From contig USKN01000077.1 in the NCBI GenBank assembly GCA_900555295.1, positions 1-8,344 on the forward strand: 8,344 bases of DNA, given 5' to 3'. Source of the stretch: an uncultured Eubacteriales bacterium. GTDB taxonomy: Bacteria; Bacillota; Clostridia; UMGS1810. Positions within the stretch are counted from its first letter, which is position 1. Each line of letters opens with the position of its first letter. The position numbers and the translations under genes are program-made. Under the pieces are notes generated by a model, which was not told where the DNA came from, searched no databases, and saw only the letters and a list, made by a program, of their open reading frames with translations. Below, one piece after another: positions 1 to 6,384 of this stretch.

Positions 1-1
1 A

Positions 2-682
2 CTTAAAATGATTAACCAAAATTATTTGGAACCGCAAACCGAAACAACTGTGGGTATGTTTGGAAAGCAAAAGCAGACGGTTAATTTAAAACTTGTAAAA
101 GAGCCCGAGGATGCCGAGCTTAAACGCTTATATAAACTTTTATCATTTGCGGCGGGCGATGACGGTATTTTGCAGGAAAAAGAACTTGAGAAATATGCGT
201 ATAAAAATCCCCAAAAGATAAATAAATTTATTGACGACGCAAAACTTGACGGTGAACTTGCGTTTGAAACGGGCGGCGGTTTTGTATCGGGCACAGGCAA
301 CCGCATAAAAGATTTAAGCGATAAAGGCAAAGCGGAGCTTGCCGAGGTTATGGGTCTTAAAAAATATCTTGATGAATTTTCACTTATTGCCGAACGTGAA
401 ATAAGCGAGCTTACCATTTGGCAGGATTATATGATATATGCAACGCTTTTCGGTATAGCCGATAAGGTTATAAAACAAATGAAAAAGGTTTATCCCGATA
501 AAATACCCGAGATAGACAACTACAACCGTAATGTAATTATTGCTTACAGTTACTATCACGGTATGCATAACTCTATGCAGAGGGCTATGCAGGAGCAAAG
601 AACAAGCGGTGCGGGAGGTCACGCGTCGTTAGGCGGCGGAGGCGGTTTTTCGGGCGGCGGCTCGGGCGGCGGTTCAAGATAA
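2..682 (+). CDS. DUF2207-type membrane protein, C-terminal part (cut by left window edge)
   Basis: This is the cytoplasmic C-terminal part of what looks like a DUF2207 family protein. The frame is open to the window edge: the two codons before the first ATG (position 8) are sense codons and no ribosome binding site is visible, so the real start probably lies upstream. The family signature is the segment around 353-475, which reads Leu-Lys-Lys-Tyr-Leu-Asp-Glu-Phe-Ser-Leu and then Tyr-Ala-Thr-Leu-Phe-Gly-Ile-Ala-Asp-Lys. The protein ends in a low-complexity tail rich in Gly and Ser (about 604-679), which is also typical of the family. In complete members a signal peptide, an extracellular domain and membrane segments come earlier; none is in this window. 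The molecular function of DUF2207 proteins is not established. The regulator gene starts 29 bp after the stop with no obvious terminator between, so co-transcription with the two-component system is likely. Confidence 0.72.
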   Translation, partial: LKMINQNYLEPQTETTVGMFGKQKQTVNLKLVKEPEDAELKRLYKLLSFAAGDDGILQEKELEKYAYKNPQKINKFIDDAKLDGELAFETGGGFVSGTGNRIKDLSDKGKAELAEVMGLKKYLDEFSLIAEREISELTIWQDYMIYATLFGIADKVIKQMKKVYPDKIPEIDNYNRNVIIAYSYYHGMHNSMQRAMQEQRTSGAGGHASLGGGGGFSGGGSGGGSR

Positions 683-711
683 TTTTTGCAATATAAAAAG
701 GGTAAATTTTT

Positions 712-1410
712 ATGAGAATAGCAATTTGCGATGATGAAAAAATTGAAAGACAAGAAATAATTGACGCTCTTAATTCGGTTATTAAAAATTTTTCGGTAAA
801 CGAATTTGACGACGGCAGAGAATTAATTAAAAGCCACAGTATGCTTGCGTACGATTTAATTATAACGGATATAATTATGCCTAAGATAAGCGGTATGGAC
901 ACAATTGCGCAAATACGCAAAACCGATACGCATACACCCGTTGTTTTTGTATCGTCAAGCGATGAATTCGGCGTTATGAGTTATCGTGTACTTGCGTTTG
1001 ACTATTTGCTTAAACCCATTAATACGGTTGAACTTAAAAACTGTATGAAACGGCTTTTTATGCTTGGCAAAAAAAAAGAATATGTAACCGTAACATACAG
1101 CGGTACCGAAACAAAAATACTTTTATCAAATATACAGTATATTGAGAGTAATTTAAGAAAGGTTATTTTTGCGTTAACCGAAAACAGAGAAATAGAAATT
1201 GTGGGTAAACTTGCGGACTTTGAAAGCCGCTTGGTTGACTGCGGCTTTTTAAGGTGTCACAAAAGCTATGTTGTAAACATTGAGCGTATTGACAGCATAG
1301 ACGGCGACACGTTTCGTTTGATAGGCGGCAAAGCAATTAAAATTTCGAGAACATATCTTCAAAGTGCAAAAAAAGCATACTTTGATTATGTTTTTGGCTC
1401 GGAGGCATAG
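712..1410 (+). CDS. LytTR-family (AgrA/LytR-type) response regulator
   Basis: This is a 232-residue DNA-binding response regulator with the usual two-domain layout. The receiver domain (about 1-118) has the acidic pair Asp7-Asp8, the probable phosphoacceptor Asp53 in a Ile-Thr-Asp-Ile-Ile-Met-Pro context, Ser81 in the switch position and Lys101 in Leu-Leu-Lys-Pro. The LytTR DNA-binding domain follows (about 122-226), with the characteristic Phe-Leu-Arg-Cys-His-Lys-Ser-Tyr-Val-Val-Asn at 179-189. GGG at 700-702 lies 9 bp before the ATG. The kinase gene begins 4 bp after the stop, so the two are translationally close and surely form a cognate pair. LytTR regulators bind pairs of short direct repeats about two helical turns apart. 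A candidate of that form lies just beyond the kinase gene at 2713-2745. All key residues are present and nothing looks broken. Confidence 0.93.
   Translation: MRIAICDDEKIERQEIIDALNSVIKNFSVNEFDDGRELIKSHSMLAYDLIITDIIMPKISGMDTIAQIRKTDTHTPVVFVSSSDEFGVMSYRVLAFDYLLKPINTVELKNCMKRLFMLGKKKEYVTVTYSGTETKILLSNIQYIESNLRKVIFALTENREIEIVGKLADFESRLVDCGFLRCHKSYVVNIERIDSIDGDTFRLIGGKAIKISRTYLQSAKKAYFDYVFGSEA
1401..1405 (+). promoter_or_regulatory. Ribosome binding site that sets the kinase start
   Basis: GGAGG lies 9 bp upstream of the ATG at 1415 and overlaps the end of the regulator gene. The earlier in-frame ATG at 1364 lies deep inside the regulator gene and has no such site, so 1415 is preferred. Confidence 0.85.
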
Positions 1411-1414
1411 TACA

Positions 1415-2683
1415 ATGGATAAGTTAATATCTGTTTTTTCACTTTTTATTCTTTTAATTATTTGTACGCTGGACGGATACTGTATGATGAATTACCGTTT
1501 GCCCGACAAAAAGGCATATGTATGTTTTGCCGCTATATCCGTTTTATGCTTTGCGGTTAATTCGTATATTACGGTGCGCTTTGGTGTTGACGCATTAAAA
1601 AATGCAATATTGCTTACCATAGGACTGCCTTATTTTATATTGATATTATTAATAACAAAAGATTCGTTTTCCAAAACTGTATTTAATTTTTGGCTGTGGA
1701 TAAATGTTTACGGCATTATAGCGAGCGTTACCGACTTTATAAACGACATAACCTTTAAAAATTATGAGTTTCTTACGGCTTTGCGGTTTGTTTTTTTTGC
1801 GTTATATTTTGTTTTATACAATAAACTGCTGAAGAAAAAACATAAAAGCATTATGCAAAAGCTTAATGTTAATTGGAGCATATTTTCGTTTATACCTATG
1901 TTTTTTACAATTTTAGTTTGCCTTGTAAATTATTTTTACGGCGGTTACGGAGAAATGTCAAGAAATTATTTTATAATGTTTACAATACATATGTTAATGT
2001 TTCTTGTATATATTCTTATTTTTTACACTTTTAAAACAGCATATGGGTTAATGGAAAAACAAATGCTTGCGCAAAATATGAAAGAACAGATTAATCTGCA
2101 AAAAAAACAATATGAAATGTATATGCAAAACGCCGAAAAAATGCGAATATTCCGCCACGATGCACGTCACCGCGACAGCCTTTTGCTAAATTGCTTAAAG
2201 TGCGGCGATACAAAGGCGGCAATTGAGCTTTTGCAAAAAGAAACGGAAAGTATTAACAATACATCATCAATAAAGTATTGCGATAATTTTCTTATAAATG
2301 CCGTTTTGGGTGAGTACAAGAAAAAAGCGGAATTTAAAAAAATTGCCTTTAAAGCAAGGGTTAATATTCCCCAACGCATACTGTGCGGCGACGCGGAGTT
2401 TTGCGTTATGCTGTCAAATCTTTTGGAGAACAGTATTGCGGCCGCAAAGAAATATGTTGAATTGGATATAAAAAATTTGAACAGTCAGCTGTCGCTTAAT
2501 GTAAAAAACGACTATGACGGCAAGCTTGTAAAAAATGATGACGGTATGTATGCAACAACCAAAGGCGGCGGTATGGGGTTGGGCCTTAAAAGCGTAAGCT
2601 CAATACTTAAAGATAATTGCGGATTTTTAAAAATATATGATGACAACGGAGTATTTAACGTATATGCAACCTTAAAAAACTGA
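1415..2683 (+). CDS. AgrC-like GHKL sensor histidine kinase
   Basis: This is a 422-residue membrane sensor kinase of the GHKL type that pairs with LytTR regulators. The N-terminal half (about 4-206) is strongly hydrophobic, with six or seven predicted membrane segments near 4-20, 34-54, 61-81, 88-108, 118-136, 153-174 and 186-206. A helical linker rich in Lys, Gln and Glu (about 212-243) leads into the H-box Phe-Arg-His-Asp-Ala-Arg-His, with probable phospho-His248. The ATPase domain has the N-box Leu-Leu-Glu-Asn-Ser (Asn339) and a glycine-rich box Gly-Gly-Gly-Met-Gly-Leu-Gly-Leu at 384-391. The layout matches AgrC and other peptide-sensing kinases, but no AgrB or AgrD homologue is in this window, so the signal is unknown. 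It is probably co-transcribed with the regulator just upstream, and its stop is followed at once by a terminator-like hairpin. Confidence 0.92.
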   Translation: MDKLISVFSLFILLIICTLDGYCMMNYRLPDKKAYVCFAAISVLCFAVNSYITVRFGVDALKNAILLTIGLPYFILILLITKDSFSKTVFNFWLWINVYGIIASVTDFINDITFKNYEFLTALRFVFFALYFVLYNKLLKKKHKSIMQKLNVNWSIFSFIPMFFTILVCLVNYFYGGYGEMSRNYFIMFTIHMLMFLVYILIFYTFKTAYGLMEKQMLAQNMKEQINLQKKQYEMYMQNAEKMRIFRHDARHRDSLLLNCLKCGDTKAAIELLQKETESINNTSSIKYCDNFLINAVLGEYKKKAEFKKIAFKARVNIPQRILCGDAEFCVMLSNLLENSIAAAKKYVELDIKNLNSQLSLNVKNDYDGKLVKNDDGMYATTKGGGMGLGLKSVSSILKDNCGFLKIYDDNGVFNVYATLKN

Positions 2684-2686
2684 TTG

Positions 2687-2732
2687 CGTCATAACTTGCA
2701 TATTATAATAATGTAAGTTATGACGTTTTTTT
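2687..2732 (+). terminator. Probable intrinsic terminator of the regulator-kinase unit
   Basis: A 15-nt left arm (2687-2701) pairs with 2711-2725 over its full length with one G-U pair, across a 9-nt AT loop, and is followed by seven T residues (2726-2732). It begins 3 bp after the kinase stop codon. The stem is moderate in GC, so termination may be partial. The right arm is also one half of a direct repeat (see the operator entry), so the site may have two roles. Confidence 0.7.
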
Positions 2733-2745
2733 GCAAGTTATGACG
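2713..2745 (+). promoter_or_regulatory. Putative LytTR-type operator (two direct repeats)
   Basis: GTAAGTTATGACG (2713-2725) and GCAAGTTATGACG (2733-2745) match at 12 of 13 positions with a 20-bp period, close to two helical turns. The 9-mers TAAGTTATG and CAAGTTATG share the central GTT of published LytTR/AgrA half-sites. They match the consensus I recall, [TA][AC][CA]GTTN[AG][TG], at 8 and 7 of 9 positions. A third copy in inverted orientation is the left arm at 2687-2699. The pair ends 6 to 9 bp before the -35 box of the next promoter, the usual place for an activator of this class. That the neighbouring regulator binds here is inference. Confidence 0.5.
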
Positions 2746-2751
2746 AATGGG

Positions 2752-2780
2752 TTGATTTGAAACAAAAACAGGTTTAAAAT
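2752..2780 (+). promoter_or_regulatory. Promoter of the surface-protein operon
   Basis: TTGATT (2752-2757) and TAAAAT (2775-2780) are separated by 17 bp, a good housekeeping sigma-factor promoter. Transcription would start near 2787, about 25 nt before the chosen start codon. It is the only promoter-like site seen before the two SLH genes. Confidence 0.65.
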
Positions 2781-2798
2781 TAACATATAAAATATGAT

Positions 2799-2804
2799 GG
2801 GAGA
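2799..2804 (+). promoter_or_regulatory. Ribosome binding site that sets the start of the CAP/SLH gene
   Basis: GGGAGA lies about 8 bp upstream of the ATG at 2812. An in-frame ATG at 2794 would place this site inside the gene and would put six non-signal residues before the Lys-Lys of the signal peptide, so 2812 is preferred. Confidence 0.75.
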
Positions 2805-2811
2805 TGTGGCA

Positions 2812-4998
2812 ATGAAAAAAATAATTTCGTTTTTTTTGTCGGCATTTTTGATGTTTTCCGTTATTGCAACACCTTTATGCGGTTTTAATACCGTATTGGG
2901 TTTTACAATTACAAAAGACGCAAAAACAGCCGTTGAAAAAAACAAAGAGTTGTTTTTGAAATTGTGGGACAAAGAAGATGTTACTATCAATTACACCAAA
3001 GCACAGCTTGAAGATTTAGCTTTCGGTGCTTGTGAGTATTCGTCAAACGAGTACGTAGGCACGGCATTTATGGTTGAAAACTTCAGAGTTGTCGGTCCCT
3101 CGGCTTCAAAAGCAGGCTCTGTAAGCGCCGATGTAACGTTTTATTTGGACGATGCGGAGGACGGTTTTCATATAACCAAAGAACTTGCACCGCTCGGCGG
3201 AGTTGATGACGAAGAAGATGACGACACCACAGGCAGCACAAATACCGAGATTGACTCGCAAACGGCAAAAAAAGAAATTGAAAACGCATCAAGCGCCATA
3301 AGCGCGGCTATTTTTGATTATGAAGTATCAAATGATACAACAAAAAAAGATATTTTAGATATGGCTAAAAAGGCTGTAGGCAGTGACAGTCCCGTTAAAC
3401 TTTCAATTAACAGTGCCGATTTTTCGATTGTTAAAGCAACAACACAGGTGAACGGAACGTTGTCTGCAACAGTAACGCTTGAATGCGGCGACCAAAGCAA
3501 GAGAGTTCCCGTAGGAAAAACAATTGAGCCTATTGTAACTGCCGACTCTATTAAGCTTGAGGAGGACAGAAAGGCAATAAGCAAGGCACTCGATGAAATT
3601 GTTTACAGCAACAAAATTACAAAAGAAGAAATGCTTGAAGTTGCGCAGAGCGTAATAAAAAACGGCACAAAAATTGAGTGGAAAGATAATTTTTATAAAA
3701 ACAAAGCCTCTTTTAAAGCAAGCGGCGAAGTAATAGGTTATCTTATAATGACTTACGGCGACGAAACAAGAGAGATGAGATTACATAGAGAAATCCCAAG
3801 ACTTGTACACAAAATGCCATCCGATAAAATAAATGTAAACGCTTATGAGTGGGACGTTTTGGCATTATCGAATATTGAACGTGCAAAAGTAGGCGACCAA
3901 TTACTTTCAATGGCAGGACCGCTTCAGGACGCAACCGAAATCCGTGAAAAGGAAATAGGCGAAAAGTATGAACATACAAGACCTGACGGAACGAGATTTT
4001 CAACTGCTATAGCCGACACGTTTAAAGCTGTGGGAACAGGCGAAAATCTTTACAGATGTACACCGGGTCATATGGACCCCGACAGAGCCGTAACAGGCTG
4101 GATGAACAGCCCCGGTCACAAAGCCAATATATTAAGAGATAATTACAATTATATAGGCGTTGGAATGGACGGAACACACGCAGTTCAAATTTTTGCAATA
4201 TGGAACAGCCCGATTGTATCGGTTGAAACAAGCGCGGGAACATTTAATTTTGCAGACGAAGAATCGCTTATGAAAGAATACTTGATTTGCAGAACGGCTG
4301 ACGGACTTGAAACATATATGCCGCTCGATATTGAAAGTATGACAAGAACCGACAGCGGATATACCGTTAAAATGAACTCAACCGTTCCTATTGAATTTAC
4401 TGTAGGCGACGCAGCGTCATCAACGGTAAAAAATAACGCTGCCAATAATAATAAAACAAAAGATAATACGTCGGTAAATCCGTCAACGTCTTTTGCCGAT
4501 GTAAAGGCAGACGCGTATTATGCAAATGCCGTAAAATGGGCGGTTGATAAAAACATAACAACAGGTACTTCAAAAACTACTTTTTCACCCAATGACACCT
4601 GCACGCGTGCGCAGATTTTAACATTTCTGTGGCGTGCGGTAGGCTCACCGGAGGCAACATCTAACAATCCGTTCGGTGATGTAAGCAAAGACGATTATTA
4701 TTACAATGCCGCTGTATGGGCAAGCGAAAAGGGGATGGTTACGGGCAGTAAATTTAATGCCGATACACCCTGCACACGTTCGTCAACGGTTATGTATATG
4801 TGGAAAAACGCAGGCGCACCCGAATTTGAAACGTCAAACAAATTCAGCGACGTTTCGCAGTCGAGCGAGTATGCACAGGCTGTTGCGTGGGCGCTTGAAA
4901 ATAACGTTACAAGCGGTACATCCGATACCGAATTTTCGCCAAATGAAATATGCAGCAGAGGTCAGATTGTAACATTTTTAAACAGAGCAATAAAATAA
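2812..4998 (+). CDS. Exported SLH-anchored protein with CAP/SCP domain and three unrecognised repeats
   Basis: This 728-residue protein is probably held on the cell wall. A signal peptide covers roughly 1-30 (Lys-Lys, then a hydrophobic core). Three divergent repeats of about 90 residues follow (about 34-130, 148-242 and 247-332). Each is a helical stretch with a signature like Ile-Leu-Asp-Met-Ala-Lys-Lys-Ala-Val, then a beta-rich half. An acidic linker (131-138) separates the first two. A CAP/SCP/PR-1 domain occupies about 346-463, with His388 (in His-Thr-Arg-Pro-Asp-Gly), Glu411 (Gly-Glu-Asn-Leu) and His436 (Ser-Pro-Gly-His-Lys-Ala-Asn-Ile) as the expected cavity residues. An Asn/Thr/Lys linker (533-558) leads to three SLH domains (560-611, 620-668, 678-726). 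SLH domains bind secondary cell-wall polymer, placing the rest outside the cell. The function of bacterial CAP domains is mostly unknown. A paralogue follows 19 bp downstream. Confidence 0.9.
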   Translation: MKKIISFFLSAFLMFSVIATPLCGFNTVLGFTITKDAKTAVEKNKELFLKLWDKEDVTINYTKAQLEDLAFGACEYSSNEYVGTAFMVENFRVVGPSASKAGSVSADVTFYLDDAEDGFHITKELAPLGGVDDEEDDDTTGSTNTEIDSQTAKKEIENASSAISAAIFDYEVSNDTTKKDILDMAKKAVGSDSPVKLSINSADFSIVKATTQVNGTLSATVTLECGDQSKRVPVGKTIEPIVTADSIKLEEDRKAISKALDEIVYSNKITKEEMLEVAQSVIKNGTKIEWKDNFYKNKASFKASGEVIGYLIMTYGDETREMRLHREIPRLVHKMPSDKINVNAYEWDVLALSNIERAKVGDQLLSMAGPLQDATEIREKEIGEKYEHTRPDGTRFSTAIADTFKAVGTGENLYRCTPGHMDPDRAVTGWMNSPGHKANILRDNYNYIGVGMDGTHAVQIFAIWNSPIVSVETSAGTFNFADEESLMKEYLICRTADGLETYMPLDIESMTRTDSGYTVKMNSTVPIEFTVGDAASSTVKNNAANNNKTKDNTSVNPSTSFADVKADAYYANAVKWAVDKNITTGTSKTTFSPNDTCTRAQILTFLWRAVGSPEATSNNPFGDVSKDDYYYNAAVWASEKGMVTGSKFNADTPCTRSSTVMYMWKNAGAPEFETSNKFSDVSQSSEYAQAVAWALENNVTSGTSDTEFSPNEICSRGQIVTFLNRAIK
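2911..3807 (+). repeat. Three tandem ~90-residue protein repeats (unrecognised family)
   Basis: Repeat 1 (2911-3201), repeat 2 (3253-3537) and repeat 3 (3550-3807) share an amphipathic helix, then a Gly/Ser plus Val or Ile turn, then an aromatic position before Lys-Ala or an equivalent. Each closes with alternating hydrophobic strands ending near Ile or Leu. Repeats 2 and 3 are the most alike; repeat 1 is the most diverged. Two further copies lie in the downstream gene. I aligned them by eye and do not match them to a named family. Confidence 0.6.
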
Positions 4999-5017
4999 AA
5001 GGAAAAGGTGATTTATT

Positions 5018-6253
5018 ATGATTAAAAAATTTTTATGTGTATTAATTGCATTATGTATGGTTTTTGGTGCTTTTGCAACAGTTGCTTATGCAAAAGACGA
5101 AATGGGCGAAATTAACGACGCTAAAAAAGCGGTTAGAAATGCCGAGAAAACACTTCCCGTTTACAACGATATGACAATGGATGAATTTTTAAAAGCCGTT
5201 GAAAAAGTACTTCCCGAAGGCAGCGATGTTACTGTAGGAATTGTAAAAGAAGCCGATTACAGAGTTTACAATGCAACAAGTGAAAAAGCAGGTTCTATAT
5301 TTGCTAACATAGAATTTACCTGTGACGTTTACAAAATTAAAGATATGTACACATTTACAATTTCACAGCTTACAGGTCAGGCTGCGGAAGATAATGCTGA
5401 TTTGGAAAAAATAACCGAAGACGCTAAACTTGCACACGACGCATTTGTGGGCATTACTCTTGAAAGCGACGTAACCGAACAGCAAATTGTGGATATGGCA
5501 CAGGCTGCCGTTAAAAACGGTTCAAAGGTAGAAAGCGCCGGCGATTATGTTAAAGTAGACTCTACAAAAGCTAAAAGAGGCTCGGTTAAAGTAAACTTAA
5601 TTCTTACTTTAAATAAAGAAACAAAAACAGTAAAAGTATATAACGGTGTGCGTGAACTTGCAGATGATGCTGCATCTATAGAAGATACAAAAGACAATAT
5701 AACGGATACACCTAAAGACGACGGCAAAGCAGCACCCGTAAACTTTACGGACGTTAAAGCGGACGCATACTATGCAAATGCAGTAGCTTGGGCTGTAGAA
5801 AAAAATATAACCGCAGGTACATCGGCTACAACATTTTCACCTGATGATACTTGCACACGCGCACAAATTATAACATTCTTGTGGCGTGCGCTCGGCAGCC
5901 AAAAAATGTCTGTTGATAATCCTTTTGCCGACGTTAAAGAAACAGATTATTATTACGATGCCGCAATTTGGGCATATATGAACGGTATGGTTGATACAGA
6001 AAACTTTGAGGCAAACACACCTTGCACACGTGCTTCAACGGTTATGTACCTTTGGTTGGCATCGGAAGAACCCGAGTGCGAATATGACGGAACATTTGCC
6101 GATGTATCAAATAATTCGGAATATGCAGAGGCTGTTGCTTGGGCATTGGAAAACAATATTACAAGCGGTACATCTGCCACAACATTCTCACCCGATACAA
6201 TATGCAGCAGAGGACAGATTGTAACATTTTTAAACAGAACAATCAATAAATAA
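5018..6253 (+). CDS. Exported SLH-domain protein with two of the same repeats (paralogue)
   Basis: This 411-residue protein is a smaller paralogue of the gene before it, without the CAP domain. A clear signal peptide ends near Ala-Tyr-Ala at residue 25. Two copies of the roughly 90-residue repeat follow (about 30-116 and 128-214); the second has Ile-Val-Asp-Met-Ala-Gln-Ala-Ala-Val, close to repeats 2 and 3 upstream. An acidic, Asp/Lys-rich linker (215-240) leads to three SLH domains (242-292, 302-349, 358-409), so the protein is likely fixed to the wall polymer. The first SLH domain is nearly the same as its counterpart upstream at protein level, but many codons differ, which argues for an old duplication. 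AAGGTG at 5005-5010 lies 7 bp before the ATG. The 19-bp gap and lack of a promoter suggest co-transcription. Its role may be structural, as an S-layer component or a partner of the CAP protein; this is inference. Confidence 0.9.
   Translation: MIKKFLCVLIALCMVFGAFATVAYAKDEMGEINDAKKAVRNAEKTLPVYNDMTMDEFLKAVEKVLPEGSDVTVGIVKEADYRVYNATSEKAGSIFANIEFTCDVYKIKDMYTFTISQLTGQAAEDNADLEKITEDAKLAHDAFVGITLESDVTEQQIVDMAQAAVKNGSKVESAGDYVKVDSTKAKRGSVKVNLILTLNKETKTVKVYNGVRELADDAASIEDTKDNITDTPKDDGKAAPVNFTDVKADAYYANAVAWAVEKNITAGTSATTFSPDDTCTRAQIITFLWRALGSQKMSVDNPFADVKETDYYYDAAIWAYMNGMVDTENFEANTPCTRASTVMYLWLASEEPECEYDGTFADVSNNSEYAEAVAWALENNITSGTSATTFSPDTICSRGQIVTFLNRTINK
5105..5659 (+). repeat. Two tandem ~90-residue repeats shared with the upstream gene
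   Basis: Copies 4 (5105-5365) and 5 (5399-5659) of the repeat family. Copy 5 aligns well by eye with repeats 2 and 3 of the upstream protein (helix, Lys-Asn-Gly-Ser/Thr-Lys turn, aromatic, Lys-Ala-x-x-x-Gly, strands). Copy 4 aligns best with repeat 1; both carry Ser-x-Lys-Ala-Gly-Ser before the first strand. Confidence 0.6.
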
Positions 6254-6263
6254 TAAAATAGCC

Positions 6264-6324
6264 AAAAATAACACACCCCCAAACAACGGATTTAATAATC
6301 TGTGTTTGGGGGTGTGTTATTTTT
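6264..6324. terminator. Strong bidirectional intrinsic terminator
   Basis: Arms 6264-6285 and 6303-6324 are perfectly complementary over 22 bp, with a central run of five C-G pairs. The outer ends are A5 on the left and T5 on the right, so either strand gives a hairpin ending in U residues. The 17-nt loop can pair further (6287-6292 with 6297-6302, one G-U). It lies 10 bp after the second SLH gene and 60 bp after the minus-strand oxidoreductase, so it serves both converging units. Confidence 0.92.
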
Positions 6325-6384
6325 GTACAAATTTATTTATATTTTACTTGAAAGGAATATGTTTAATAATATAATAAAAAAACA

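Noticed and set aside
1364..1414. Earlier kinase start overlapping the regulator gene.
   Set aside because: It lies inside the regulator in another frame without a ribosome site; GGAGG at 1401-1405 clearly serves ATG 1415.
2684..2811. Small signal-peptide (AgrD-like) gene in the intergenic region.
   Set aside because: No open frame with a ribosome site and suitable composition is present; the stretch is filled by the hairpin, repeats and promoter.
4706..4972. Open frame within the SLH region, with a similar-looking one at 5991-6224 in the paralogue.
   Set aside because: Both are out-of-frame readings of homologous SLH coding sequence. Their likeness follows from the duplication, and neither has a convincing ribosome site.
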